Below, piece by piece: positions 38,236 to 47,001 of a stretch of DNA of 57,491 bases (the first letter of the stretch is position 1; each line of letters begins with the position of its first letter). Position numbers and translations under genes: made by a program. Origin of the DNA: Elusimicrobiota bacterium. Its GTDB lineage: Bacteria > Elusimicrobiota > Elusimicrobia > UBA1565 > JACRDR01. The DNA lies in the NCBI GenBank assembly GCA_016194745.1, contig JACQBA010000004.1, positions 1 to 57,491 on the forward strand, read 5' to 3'. Below the pieces are notes generated by a model that was not told the DNA's origin, did no database searches, and saw nothing but the letters and a program-made list of their open reading frames with translations.

Positions 38236-39267
38236 CTATTTGGATCTGTTTCCGCGGTCCGTTCCGGGCTGCCCGGGCCGGGTCTGGTTGAGTGGATGCA
38301 GGCCCATGCGGATCAAGTGCGCGAGGCGCACGCCCGCCTCCTGGATGCGCTTCTTGGCGATCGGCTGCATCTTCGCCTGGTACGCGTTCGGATCGACAAT
38401 CTCGTAGGCGCCGCCCTTTTTCGGCTGGACTTCATGGTAGGCGGGATACACGATCTCGTTGGCGATGTTGTAGCTCTCGCGGGCGATCTTCTCGACCTGC
38501 GCGTGCAGGTCGTTCACGTTCCAGCCCGACGTGTCGACGCCGGCGAGGCCCGCGAGGGCCTCGTCCGCGAGGGTCGACGGGCTGCAGTTGTCGCGGAACG
38601 CGACCACGTTGTCCCAGAGCGAGTGCAGGCTGAAGCTGTCCGGCCGCAGGCTGCCCCAGCGCGTGATCTTCACGCCGTTGCCGCCGAAGTTGGATTTGCC
38701 GTTGTCGTCGATCTCGCTGCCGCAGTGGAGCGGCTGGTGGATGTCGCCGACCATGTGGATCAAGAAAATCATCGCTTCCTGCTTGAGCTCCGCGTTGCTC
38801 TTGGGGTCCTGGAGCGCGTGGACGGCCCAGCGGATCTCGCCCGTGACGCAGTGCTTGCCGGGGCAGGTGCCGCCTTGCGCGTTCGTCTCGAGCTTGGCGT
38901 TCTCGGGATACTTCGTCCCGATCACGAGATTGATGAAGTGCCACGGCTGGCTCTCGTTCTTCACGTGGAGGTCCTCGCCGCCGCACTCGACTTTCGCGTT
39001 CTGCTCGCCGCGCCGGACGTTGTCGGCGCAGACGGCCACGTCGGCGAAAGGCACCGCCTTGATGTCGCCGTCGGCGTCCCAGGCGAGGATGTCCAAAGCC
39101 TGCTTCAGGGTGGCCGGATCATGCTGCTGCAGGTACTTCTGCGCGACGATGGCGACGGCCTGGTGGCCGCACTTGCCCCAGGCGAAGGCGCTTTGCAGCG
39201 GCGCGGCGAGGAGCGCGGCGCAGACGGCTGCGCTCAAGGCCGCTTTGTGGAGATGCGATCGGTTCAT
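38236..39267 (-). CDS. Secreted S1/P1-type nuclease
   Basis: 343 residues with a signal peptide ending AFA-W. The mature protein starts WGKCGHQAVAIVA, so Trp1 and the following histidine provide zinc ligands as in S1/P1 nucleases. HMVGDIHQPLHC and DNGKSNFGGNGVKI also match the family. It cleaves single-stranded nucleic acids, probably scavenging phosphate or nucleotides in the periplasm or outside. An AGGAGGGA Shine-Dalgarno precedes the ATG. Confidence 0.92.
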   Translation of the reverse strand: MNRSHLHKAALSAAVCAALLAAPLQSAFAWGKCGHQAVAIVAQKYLQQHDPATLKQALDILAWDADGDIKAVPFADVAVCADNVRRGEQNAKVECGGEDLHVKNESQPWHFINLVIGTKYPENAKLETNAQGGTCPGKHCVTGEIRWAVHALQDPKSNAELKQEAMIFLIHMVGDIHQPLHCGSEIDDNGKSNFGGNGVKITRWGSLRPDSFSLHSLWDNVVAFRDNCSPSTLADEALAGLAGVDTSGWNVNDLHAQVEKIARESYNIANEIVYPAYHEVQPKKGGAYEIVDPNAYQAKMQPIAKKRIQEAGVRLAHLIRMGLHPLNQTRPGQPGTDRGNRSK

Positions 39268-39545
39268 GAAAAGTCCCTCCTAGGGATTGAAGCCACGTCT
39301 CGTGCGGATCACCGCGCGACTGGAGCAGGATAACACGCGGTCCCGCGGCGCCCTATGGGCCCAAAAGGAGCCGATCGCGGAAATTTGGACCCACGCGGAT
39401 TTGGGCCCAATAGATGGGGAGCCCTCGGTCCCACCCCGCTCCTCCCCGGTAGGCCGATGGCAGCCGCGCCCCGCCGCGTTATCCTGTGGGTGCCGGGGAA
39501 GGCGACCGCCGCCCGACCCCGGCTCCCGGAGGGGAGGAGTCGTCC
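39268..39545. other. Intergenic region between divergent genes, with gggcccaa repeats
   Basis: Two copies of gggcccaa (near 39357 and 39403) occur, one within gggcccaaaagg, a string also seen at 43948. Two TTATCC boxes point to opposite strands. I see no gene here. Promoters for the divergent nuclease and SRPBCC genes are probably inside. Confidence 0.4.
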
Positions 39546-40190
39546 GTGCATCGCTCGTCCCTTCTGCTCGCCTTCCTTCTATCCGCCCCCGCCGTCTCCG
39601 CGGGCGCCGCCGAATTCTCGTGGTGCCGGGGCATCAAGGATTATCCCGACGCGGAGCTCTTCGCCGCCAAGGTCCCCGAGTATCCCCAGGCCTACCGGAA
39701 CCGTCCGATCAAGATAGACGGCGAATGGACGTTCAACCACCCCATCGCCGACGTCTGGCGCGCCTACTACGGCACCGCGCTCAGCCGCGTCTGGCGCTCG
39801 AACTCGGTCAAATACTACTTCGCGACGCGGCCCGGCTCGATGGACCGCATCGACGAGGCGCGCTGGCCGGGCCTGTTCAAGGGCCTGCGCTTCTTCCTCA
39901 ACATCGAGGGGATGGTCACGGGCCTCTTCTGCCATTTCGGCATGGGCGTCGAGGTGACCGAGATCGTGCCGGAGCGCCTGATCAAGTTCGAGTATCTCGA
40001 TTTCTCGCCCCCCTACGGCGAGCAGTGGATCGAGTTCGAGGCGACGCCGAACGGCAACACGATCGTGCGCCACAAGACGCGCTACCTGGGGAAGGACTGG
40101 CTTATCGACAATTTCTACGCAAGCTACCACGCCGACGCCATCCCGCAGCTGCACAAGAACGCGCAACGATTATTGAACGGTCCCCGATAG
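39546..40190 (+). CDS. Exported SRPBCC (START/Bet v1-like) protein
   Basis: 214 residues starting at GTG 39546 with a signal peptide (HRSSLLLAFLLSAPAVSAGA). The body has the SRPBCC look: polyketide-cyclase/START-like strands such as GEWTFNHPIADVWRAYYGTALS, VEVTEIVPERLIKFEYLDFS and TIVRHKTRYLGKD. It may bind a small lipid-like ligand. The GGAGGGGAGGAG Shine-Dalgarno lies about 7 nt upstream. No enzyme function is claimed. Confidence 0.72.
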   Translation: MHRSSLLLAFLLSAPAVSAGAAEFSWCRGIKDYPDAELFAAKVPEYPQAYRNRPIKIDGEWTFNHPIADVWRAYYGTALSRVWRSNSVKYYFATRPGSMDRIDEARWPGLFKGLRFFLNIEGMVTGLFCHFGMGVEVTEIVPERLIKFEYLDFSPPYGEQWIEFEATPNGNTIVRHKTRYLGKDWLIDNFYASYHADAIPQLHKNAQRLLNGPR

Positions 40191-40300
40191 CGTCGGACGG
40201 GTGGCAGGGATGGGCCCCGGGCGGACATATGCGCCCGGGACCGCGCGAACGGTAGTGCTCCATGCGCGCGGCCCCATCCATGACAGGACCCGTCCGACGC
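40190..40300. repeat. Structured repeat element, copy A
   Basis: Perfect 13-bp terminal inverted repeats (gcgtcggacgggt at 40190-40202 and acccgtccgacgc at 40288-40300) enclose two adjacent hairpins: CCCGGGCG/CGCCCGGG with an 8-nt loop (40216-40239), and CCGCGCG/CGCGCGG around agtgc (40241-40271). It lies between convergent genes and is related to the elements at 15323 and 50472. Confidence 0.7.
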
Positions 40301-40311
40301 AAATTAGGGAG

Positions 40312-40980
40312 TCAGGAAAGGTTGCGCCGGTAGACGTTGAGGAACTGCGCGTACTCGCGCCGGAACTCGGCCAGGACTTCGTTGAGGACGTCCTTGATGA
40401 CGAACTCGCGGCCGGCCAGCTCGGAGAGGACGCCGGCGCGGGGGAGGGACTTGGGCACCCGGTTGTTCACGTTGATGCCGATGCCGAGCACGACCCAGTC
40501 GGTCTTGGTCGAGCTGCCCGAGGCCTCGGCCAGGATGCCGCAGACCTTCTTCAGATTCTCTTTCCCCGCCAAGGGCACGCTGATCTTCCCCGTCGCGGGG
40601 TCCTCGGGGCCGGGGTCCGAGCCGCCCGTCCCGTCGACGCCCGCCGGGGCCGCCAACACGTCGTTGGGCGGCTTGACCGCGACTTGTAGCCCCGAGATCG
40701 ACGATAGCGCCTTGGCCACGGCCGACGCCGTCGTGAGGCTCAGATGCGCCAGCGCGGTCGGCGGGACCTCGGGGCGCAGCACCATCGAGAAATAGAGGCC
40801 TCCCTTCGAGGAGCCCCACTTGCGCCCGAGGCGGCCGCGGCCGTGCGACTGCTTGTCCGCGATGACGAGCGTCCACTCCGGGCAGCGCTTCTCCGCCATC
40901 TCGCGCGCCAGGTCCTGCGTGGACTCGGCCGACGTCAGATGGACGACGGGAGCCTCCCAGTCGGGAAGAAGCTCGCTCAC
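40312..40980 (-). CDS. birA: Biotin-[acetyl-CoA carboxylase] ligase, class I
   Basis: 222 residues and no N-terminal HTH, so it lacks repressor function. The biotinoyl-AMP loop is GRGRLGRKW; KPPND replaces the common KWPND; CGILAE follows. Between KPPND and CGILAE is an insertion of about 35 residues rich in G, D and P (AAPAGVDGTGGSDPGPED). It attaches biotin to carboxylase carrier proteins. The GTG start overlaps the nadC stop (GTGA). Confidence 0.88.
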   Translation of the reverse strand: MSELLPDWEAPVVHLTSAESTQDLAREMAEKRCPEWTLVIADKQSHGRGRLGRKWGSSKGGLYFSMVLRPEVPPTALAHLSLTTASAVAKALSSISGLQVAVKPPNDVLAAPAGVDGTGGSDPGPEDPATGKISVPLAGKENLKKVCGILAEASGSSTKTDWVVLGIGINVNNRVPKSLPRAGVLSELAGREFVIKDVLNEVLAEFRREYAQFLNVYRRNLS

Positions 40981-41825
40981 GATCCGATCTCCAAGCTCAT
41001 GTCGAGAGCCGGCGCGGAGTGCGTCAAGCGGCCGACCGAGATGCGGTCGACTCCGAGCCGGGCTATGGAGCGTACGTTTTCCAGAGAGACTCCGCCAGAG
41101 ACTTCGATGCGCGTCATCGGCGCGCGGGAGCGGATGAGGGCGATCATGCGGCGGAGCTCCGCCGACGCCATGTTGTCGAGGAGGACGATGTCGGCGCCGC
41201 AGGAGAGGGCCATCTCGACCTGGCCCCGGGTCTTCGCCTCGATCAGGATCGGCACGCCGGGATGCGCCTTCCGGAAGCGCTCGAGCCTGTCCTCGGATTG
41301 GCGGGCGACTTCGAGATGATTGTCCTTGAGCATCACCATGTCGTAGAGCCCCAGGCGGTGGTTGCGGCCCCCGCCGCAGCGGACCGCGTACTTGTCCAAG
41401 GCGCGCCAGCCGGGGAGAGTCTTGCGCGTATCGTAGACCTTGGCGCTCGTGCCCTTCACTTGGTCGGCGAAGGCGCGCGCGAGCGTCGCGACGCCGGACA
41501 TTCGCTGCAGGAAGTTGAGCGCGGTGCGCTCCGCGGTCAGGACCTCTCGGGGTCCGGTCACGTCGGCCAAAGACTGCCCGGGCCGCACGCGGTCGCCGTC
41601 TTTCGCCCGCGATTGGAAGCGGATCTTGGAAGACACCGCGCGGAACACCTCGCGCGCGACGTCCAGGCCGCAGACGACGCCGGGCGCCTTGACGACGATC
41701 CGGCCCTTGAGCCGCGCCGCGGTGGGCGTGAACCATTTCGTCGACAGATCGCCCTGCGCGCCCAGGTCCTCGGCGAGCGCGGCGCGGATCAGCGCCTTGA
41801 GAGCCGGGTTAGCGCGTCCGGGCAT
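40977..41825 (-). CDS. nadC: Nicotinate-nucleotide pyrophosphorylase (quinolinate PRTase)
   Basis: 282 residues. ALAEDLGAQGDLSTKWF, ERTALNFLQRMSGVATLARAF, YDTRKTLPGWRALDKYAVRCGGG and HRLGLYDMVMLKDNH match NadC. It converts quinolinate and PRPP to nicotinate mononucleotide. nadA and nadB are not in the window. The ATG lies 17 nt inside the 3' end of uvrB, so the genes are read from the uvrB promoter. Confidence 0.95.
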   Translation of the reverse strand: MPGRANPALKALIRAALAEDLGAQGDLSTKWFTPTAARLKGRIVVKAPGVVCGLDVAREVFRAVSSKIRFQSRAKDGDRVRPGQSLADVTGPREVLTAERTALNFLQRMSGVATLARAFADQVKGTSAKVYDTRKTLPGWRALDKYAVRCGGGRNHRLGLYDMVMLKDNHLEVARQSEDRLERFRKAHPGVPILIEAKTRGQVEMALSCGADIVLLDNMASAELRRMIALIRSRAPMTRIEVSGGVSLENVRSIARLGVDRISVGRLTHSAPALDMSLEIGS

Positions 41826-43848
41826 GGGCTTTGGGCGTCTTGGCGACGGGGCCGCGCGGTTTCAACCCGCTCATCTCGCGGATCTCGAAGACGCGGTCGC
41901 GCAGGGCGGCCGCGAGCTCGAAGTCGAGGTTGTCGGCGGCCTCGCGCATCTGGCGCTCCAGCGTCTCGATCATGTGGGGGAGGTTCTTGCGCGTGAGCGG
42001 CTTGTTGTTGCCCGCGTCGCTGACCAAGGAGAGGCTTTCCATCTTGGCGCGGTTCTGGAACTCCTCCAAGTCTTGGACCGCCTTGACGATGCCGCGCGGT
42101 GTGATCTTGTGCTCCTGATTGTACTCGAGCTGACGCTTGCGGCGGCGGTCCATCTCGCCCAAGGCGCGCGTCATGGAGCCGGTCGCGTTGTCGGAGTAGA
42201 ACACGACCTGGCCGTTGATGTGGCGGGCGGCGCGGCCGGCGATCTGGATGAGTGTCGTCTCGCTCCGCAGGAAACCCTCGTTGTCGGCGTCCAAGATCGC
42301 CACGAGTGAGACCTCGGGCAGGTCGAGGCCTTCCCGCAGGAGGTTGATGCCGACCAGCACGTCGAACTTGCCGAGGCGGAGTTCCTTTAATATCTCGATG
42401 CGGGTGAGTGAGTCGATGTCGGAATGGAGGTAGCGCACGCGCATGCCCTTGCCCGTGAGGAACGAGGTCAGGTCTTCGGCGGTGCGCTTGGTGAGCGTCG
42501 TGACGAGAACCCGTTCCTTCCGCTTCGCGCGTTCCTGGATCATCCCGATCAGGTGGTCGATCTGGCCCTCCGTCGGATGGACGATCGTCTCGGGGTCGAT
42601 GAGCCCCGTCGGCCGGATCACCTGCTCGATGATCTCGCCGCCGCATTTCTTGAGCTCGAAGGGGCCGGGCGTCGCCGAGACGTAGGTGGTCTGGCCCATG
42701 AGCTGCTCGTACTCGTCGAACTTGAGCGGACGGTTGTCGAGCGCGGAAGGCAGGCGGAAGCCGAAGTCGACCAAGGTCTGCTTGCGCACGCGGTCGCCTT
42801 CGTACATGCCGCGGATCTGCGGGATGGTGACGTGCGACTCGTCGACGATCAGGAGGAAGTCCTTCGGAAAATAGTCGAGCAGGCAGAACGGGCGCGCGCC
42901 CGGCGGGCGGCCGGAGAGGTGGCGGGAGTAGTTCTCGATCCCGTGGCAGAAGCCGAGCTCTTTGAGCATCTCCATGTCGTAGCGCGCCCGCTGCTCCAGG
43001 CGCTGGGCCTCGAGGAGCTTGCCCTTGCCCTTGAGCTCGCTCAGGCGCTCTCCCAGCTCCGCCTCGATCGCGACCAAGGCGCGCTCGAGCTCGGGGCGGG
43101 TCGTGATGTAGTGCTTGGCCGGGAAGATGTAGGCGCTCGGCAGCGCGGCGATCTTGCCGGCCGTCAGGGGGTGTATCTGCGTGATCGCGCTCACCATGCC
43201 GTCCTCGAGCGCGATGCGCAGCGCGGTGTCCGAGTAGGCGGGATAAACGTCGACCATGCCGCCCTTCACCCGGAATTTGCCGCGCGAGAACTCGGTCTCG
43301 TTGCGCTCGTAGTAGGTGGCGATCAGGCCCTCGAGCAGTCGGTCGCGCGTCATCGGCTTGCCGACTTCCAGGCCCAGGCACAGTTCCTTGTAGTTGTCCG
43401 GCGAGCCGATGTTGTAGATCGAGGAGACCGAGGCGACCACGATCACGTCGCGCCGCGAGAGGAGCGAGCTCGTGGCCTTCAGGCGCAGCATGTCGATGTG
43501 GTCGTTGATCGACGCGTCCTTCTCGATGTACGTGTCGGTCGAGGGAACGTACGCCTCGGGCTGATAGTAATCGTAGTACGAGATGAAGTACTCGACCGCG
43601 TTGCTCGGGAAGAACGATTTGAACTCGGCGTAGAGCTGCGCGGCCAGCACCTTGTTCGGCGACATGACGAGGACGGGCCGGTCCAGCTCCTCGATGACGT
43701 TCGCCATCGTGAACGTCTTGCCCGAGCCGGTCACGCCGAGGAGGACCTGGTGGTTCTTGCCCTCGCGCACGCCTTCGATGAGGCTCGCGATCGCCGCCGG
43801 CTGGTCCCCCGCGGGCTTGAATTTCGATTTGAGCCGAAACGCACCCAT
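41809..43848 (-). CDS. uvrB: Excinuclease ABC subunit B
   Basis: About 680 residues. FKPAGDQPAAI, the Walker A GVTGSGKT, the damage-probing hairpin YYDYYQPEAY, helicase motifs (QIAGRAARHINGQVVFYSD) and a C-terminal UVR motif (LERQMREAADNLDFELAAALRD) are all intact. It verifies damage and loads UvrC in nucleotide excision repair. ATG 43848 lies 6 nt past a TATAAT box (43860-43855), indicating a leaderless mRNA; a longer start is in the region upstream of that promoter. Confidence 0.96.
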   Translation of the reverse strand: MGAFRLKSKFKPAGDQPAAIASLIEGVREGKNHQVLLGVTGSGKTFTMANVIEELDRPVLVMSPNKVLAAQLYAEFKSFFPSNAVEYFISYYDYYQPEAYVPSTDTYIEKDASINDHIDMLRLKATSSLLSRRDVIVVASVSSIYNIGSPDNYKELCLGLEVGKPMTRDRLLEGLIATYYERNETEFSRGKFRVKGGMVDVYPAYSDTALRIALEDGMVSAITQIHPLTAGKIAALPSAYIFPAKHYITTRPELERALVAIEAELGERLSELKGKGKLLEAQRLEQRARYDMEMLKELGFCHGIENYSRHLSGRPPGARPFCLLDYFPKDFLLIVDESHVTIPQIRGMYEGDRVRKQTLVDFGFRLPSALDNRPLKFDEYEQLMGQTTYVSATPGPFELKKCGGEIIEQVIRPTGLIDPETIVHPTEGQIDHLIGMIQERAKRKERVLVTTLTKRTAEDLTSFLTGKGMRVRYLHSDIDSLTRIEILKELRLGKFDVLVGINLLREGLDLPEVSLVAILDADNEGFLRSETTLIQIAGRAARHINGQVVFYSDNATGSMTRALGEMDRRRKRQLEYNQEHKITPRGIVKAVQDLEEFQNRAKMESLSLVSDAGNNKPLTRKNLPHMIETLERQMREAADNLDFELAAALRDRVFEIREMSGLKPRGPVAKTPKAHARTR

Positions 43849-43854
43849 AGTGGA

Positions 43855-43860
43855 ATTATA
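43855..43860 (-). promoter_or_regulatory. -10 box of uvrB (leaderless arrangement)
   Basis: Minus-strand TATAAT, then TCCACT, then ATG. No strong -35 is seen (AAGGCT at 17 nt). A 10-bp inverted repeat (aaacagcctt and aaggctgttt) lies just upstream at about 43874-43919 and may bind a regulator. Confidence 0.55.
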
Positions 43861-43996
43861 CAAAGCTTCGAAGAAACAGCCTTCGTTGTGGTAAGGCCGT
43901 TTCTTTCGCAAGGCTGTTTTCTCGACGAGAATAGGGGGGGACGTAGGGCCCAAAAGGGAGTGGGCCGAAGGCGGTCCGGGGGAAGGCCGATGGACC

Positions 43997-44025
43997 TTCG
44001 TGCTCCGGCGGGCGCGTGCTATAAT
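43997..44025 (+). promoter_or_regulatory. Promoter of the small membrane-protein gene
   Basis: TTCGTG (43997-44002), a 17-nt spacer and TATAAT (44020-44025). A GGAGGA site (44031-44036) follows, but it is about 15 nt from the ATG. Confidence 0.5.
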
Positions 44026-44051
44026 ATCGTCGGAGGACGTAAACGGGCGCT

Positions 44052-44348
44052 ATGGCTTACTATATCCGCTTCATGCTGTGCTTGTCGACCGGGATCATCG
44101 GCGTTTGCATGGTCCTCAAGACTCTGCTCGACACCCTTTTCGCGGATTGGAACATCGCCGAAGACATCATGCTCCTCCTCAGCCATCCCGATTTCTGGCG
44201 TCATCCCGAGCGCAAGATCGACTACCAGGCGCTCATGGCCGCGTCCCATCAGCAGACCGCCAAGATCGAGGGCCAGACCCTCCCCATCGCGCAAGCCGCC
44301 CCTGTCCCCGCCTCCGGCACCGCCCCCGCCGTCGCCCCCGCGAAGTAG
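44052..44348 (+). CDS. Small membrane protein, unknown
   Basis: 98 residues. One hydrophobic segment (about 5-27, IRFMLCLSTGIIGVCMVLKTLL), a short hydrophilic middle and an Ala/Pro tail (AQAAPVPASGTAPAVAPAK). No family recognised. The unusual spacing between GGAGGA and the ATG leaves the start slightly uncertain. Followed by a hairpin-forming repeat that separates it from the convergent gene. Confidence 0.6.
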   Translation: MAYYIRFMLCLSTGIIGVCMVLKTLLDTLFADWNIAEDIMLLLSHPDFWRHPERKIDYQALMAASHQQTAKIEGQTLPIAQAAPVPASGTAPAVAPAK

Positions 44349-44363
44349 CCCCCTTAGAAAGAG

Positions 44364-44407
44364 CTCGCCACGGAGTGGGTTGGACGTCAACCCGCCTCTG
44401 TGGTGAG
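44364..44407. repeat. ACCACAGAG-type inverted repeat between convergent genes
   Basis: ctcgccacggagtgggttg (44364-44382) pairs with caacccgcctctgtggtgag (44388-44407) with a one-base bulge and few mismatches. It may serve as a bidirectional terminator, although no T-run follows. Confidence 0.55.
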
Positions 44408-44412
44408 ATGCT

Positions 44413-45078
44413 TTATCGGCCGAGGGAGCGGCAGTTGGATTTGAGGGCGCCGTTCTCGAAGACTTCGGCGCGGTCGCCCGCGACGCGGGCGGTGTAGGTC
44501 CCGTCCAGTGCGCGGTAGGCCCCGGCCGCCTCGGGCCGCAGGCGCCAGTAGCGCGCGGGTGAGCCGCGCTGGAGGTACAGGTCCCGGCCCCGGGAATCGT
44601 CGTTGGGCCGCGAGACGAGCCAAACGCCGCCGACGTTGCCCGAGGACGGCAGGCCGTTCACGAGCCAGCCGAAGCACTGGAAGCGCGGCACGCTCATGGG
44701 CTCTCCCTGCGCGAGGTCGACGGCCAGGCGCACCTGGACGTAGGAGAACTCGCTGCCGGAGGACTTGGTCTTCAGGACGTGCACGTCCTGCGGAGGCAAG
44801 GGCGACGGCGCGGGCATCTTCACCTGGACGAAATGGAAGTCGGTTCCTTCCAGGTCCTTCGCCGTGATCCTCCACGTCCGGCCGCATTCGAGGGCGCCCG
44901 AATTCGCGTAGACCGAGTCGTAATCGACGCACTTCGGGAGCCGCTTGGAGGCCATGATCCGGCCGAGCGCCGCGCTCAGTTGCCGAACCTCCTCGTCCGT
45001 CGATTGCCCGGAGTACGCGTTGAGCGCGAGGAGCGCGCCGGCGGCCGATACGGCGATGAGGCTGAAGGCTTTGTTCAT
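44413..45078 (-). CDS. Exported protein of unknown function
   Basis: About 221 residues: signal peptide (MNKAFSLIAVSAAGALLALNAYSG), then a soluble domain with four cysteines (KCVDYD, ECGRTW, QCFGW, NCRSLGR). No family recognised. Start ATG 45078 has GGAGAA about 5 nt upstream; the longer frame is rejected. Confidence 0.7.
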   Translation of the reverse strand: MNKAFSLIAVSAAGALLALNAYSGQSTDEEVRQLSAALGRIMASKRLPKCVDYDSVYANSGALECGRTWRITAKDLEGTDFHFVQVKMPAPSPLPPQDVHVLKTKSSGSEFSYVQVRLAVDLAQGEPMSVPRFQCFGWLVNGLPSSGNVGGVWLVSRPNDDSRGRDLYLQRGSPARYWRLRPEAAGAYRALDGTYTARVAGDRAEVFENGALKSNCRSLGR

Positions 45079-45147
45079 AAGTTCTCCGGTGGTGAGACTA
45101 CTCGGGGCGCCAGACGCGCGCACCCGGTCCTCGGCGTTGGAGGCACG

Positions 45148-45747
45148 TCAGCAGGAGCCCGCTCTGAAGAAGATTCGCGGCCCGCAAAAGATCTCGTGGT
45201 TGCCGAAATGCAGGACGTCGATGCCGTGGTCGCGGCAGCCGCCCTTGTGGCCGTAGCACGTCCGATAGCCCGCCCCGTCCAGGCACGCGCGGAGCGTCTC
45301 GAGGCCGCAGCTCGCGCTCGTGATGTCGATCGCCTCGTTCAGCAGGTGGCAGGACCATGGGGACCGGCTGGCCATGCAGCGCTCCTTGGGGTCCATCGAG
45401 CGCGAGACGCCGCCGCCTCTGGTGCTGATGCGGCAGCTCAGCTTCTGAAGGCATCCGTCCAGTCTCTTGTTGACCGCCTCGGAGCGCGTCCACTGGCGCG
45501 TCCGCTGGGCGGGGGCGACCGAGGGTCTTGGCGCGCGCCGATCCGCCACGGGGATGAGTGGGACCTCCGGGACGTCGGCCTCGTGCGCGGTCGACATCAG
45601 CATCCCGAGAATCTCGGATTCGGGCGCCGACCTCGCCGATCCCGGCGCGTCGAACGCGGCCCATTCGGAACCCGCCGCCCGGCGGCCGGTCGAGGCGAAG
45701 ACGAGGGCGGTGACGGCGATGAGCAGTCTCCTGCGATGGACGTTCAT
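45148..45747 (-). CDS. Exported cysteine-rich protein with M15-like zinc-peptidase motif
   Basis: About 199 residues with a signal peptide (RRRLLIAVTALVFASTGRRA). The C-terminal half has HLLNEAIDI, which fits the HxxGxAxD zinc motif of M15 D,D-peptidases apart from N for G, and a downstream LHFGNHE that could supply the third ligand. Eight or so cysteines surround these. A role in cell-wall or peptide hydrolysis is possible. Catalysis is not demonstrated and the G-to-N change is a caution. GGAGGAACC precedes the ATG at 45747. Confidence 0.62.
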   Translation of the reverse strand: MNVHRRRLLIAVTALVFASTGRRAAGSEWAAFDAPGSARSAPESEILGMLMSTAHEADVPEVPLIPVADRRAPRPSVAPAQRTRQWTRSEAVNKRLDGCLQKLSCRISTRGGGVSRSMDPKERCMASRSPWSCHLLNEAIDITSASCGLETLRACLDGAGYRTCYGHKGGCRDHGIDVLHFGNHEIFCGPRIFFRAGSC

Positions 45748-45791
45748 GTACGGTTCCTCCGATCCTGTGTAACGCTCTCTGCCGCGCCGGG

Positions 45792-46862
45792 TCATCTGGG
45801 GCGCGCACCCAGGCGCGTCGCGGCGCCGCGCACGCGGTCCGGAAAGTTCGAGATGATCCCGTCGGCGCCGGACTCCAGCAGCGTCCGTATCCCCTCGGGG
45901 TCGTCGACCGTCCACGGGTGGACGAGCAGGCCTTGCGCGTGCGCCTCCTCGATCAGTTCCGCGTCGGGATATCGCGCCAGCGTGCCGGGGGCGAGGATGT
46001 CTCCGCCGGCGGCCTTGGCCTCCCGGATCGCGTCGAGCCAGCCGCCGCGGGTGAGAAAGTAGCTGAGGAGATAGGCGGCGGGGACGCTCGGCGCCTCGCG
46101 CTTGAACGTCCCGACCACGCTCAGGTCGAACGCTTCGAAGACGATCCGCCCGGCGTCGGAGGCGTCGCCGCGGATCCAGCCCTGCTCCTTGAGCGTCTTG
46201 ACCGCCGTCGCCGCGATCAGGCGGGCGTGCGCGCCCTTGTTTTTGGCCTCGACGTAGAGGCCGACCGGGCGCCCCGCCTTCCTGGCGATGTCGATCACCT
46301 GCTCCAAGCGCAGCACGCGCTGGCCGGCGCGCTGGGCCGCGCCCGGGTCGAGGGTCAGCCTCTGCACTTCCGCCCAGGTGAACGTTTGGACGGCGGAGAA
46401 GGGATTGCGGTCGGGGAAAACGCGCGCGACGTCCGTCGTGCGCCAGAAGCTCTCGTCGTGGTTGACGACGAGGACCCCGTCCTTCGACAGATGGAGGTCG
46501 AGCTCTAGATAGTCCGCGCCCTGCGCGAGCGCGCGCTCGAAGGAGGAGGCCGAATTCTCGGGCTCGACGCCCGAGGAGCCGCGATGGGCGATGACCGCCG
46601 GGAAAGGGATGCCGCTGTTGACCCGCAGCGCTCCGACGTCGACCGCCGAGCCGGCCGCCGCCGCCGCGCCGATCCCGGGCACCTCCGCGGCCGCGCCGGT
46701 CACGGGCACCCGCGCCGCCGTCCCGCGCCGGTTTTGCGGGACGACCACGATGTCGGCGCCGAGCCTCGCCTCGACCGGCCGCGCGCCGCTCATCGCCGCG
46801 GCGACCGCGGCCAGAGCGCCCAGCGCGGCCGCTGCAAGCGGCGACGTCCGTCTGCGTCCCAT
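45792..46862 (-). CDS. Exported glycerophosphodiester phosphodiesterase
   Basis: 356 residues: signal peptide, Ala/Val-rich linker (about 25-80) and a GDPD TIM-barrel with AHRGSSGVEPENSASSF, LELDLHLSKDGVLVVNHDES and a C-terminal VHPWTVDDPEGIRTLLESGADGI. It hydrolyses glycerophosphodiesters to glycerol 3-phosphate in the periplasm. The call is to family; the substrate is not known. Both flanks are non-operonic. Confidence 0.93.
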   Translation of the reverse strand: MGRRRTSPLAAAALGALAAVAAAMSGARPVEARLGADIVVVPQNRRGTAARVPVTGAAAEVPGIGAAAAAGSAVDVGALRVNSGIPFPAVIAHRGSSGVEPENSASSFERALAQGADYLELDLHLSKDGVLVVNHDESFWRTTDVARVFPDRNPFSAVQTFTWAEVQRLTLDPGAAQRAGQRVLRLEQVIDIARKAGRPVGLYVEAKNKGAHARLIAATAVKTLKEQGWIRGDASDAGRIVFEAFDLSVVGTFKREAPSVPAAYLLSYFLTRGGWLDAIREAKAAGGDILAPGTLARYPDAELIEEAHAQGLLVHPWTVDDPEGIRTLLESGADGIISNFPDRVRGAATRLGARPR

Positions 46863-47001
46863 GCGTCCTCCGTGGCGCCGAAACCTGACCCGGCGTTACG
46901 GATCATGGTGCCGTGCCTCGACCCTTCCCGGCAGAGCAAAAGGACCTTGGGGCGCTCATGTCTTGCGCTCCAGAACTTTCATGTACACGCGAACTCCAGT
47001 C

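Noticed and set aside
40190..40300. Integron attC site
   Set aside because: The terminal repeats do not contain the RYYYAAC/GTTRRRY core, and no integrase or cassette array is near.
41789..43381. Long antisense or alternative frames inside uvrB and in many other genes (for example 16364, 18560, 26094)
   Set aside because: They are shadows in other frames of conserved genes, rich in Arg/Ala/Gly/His, with no domain and no start of their own.
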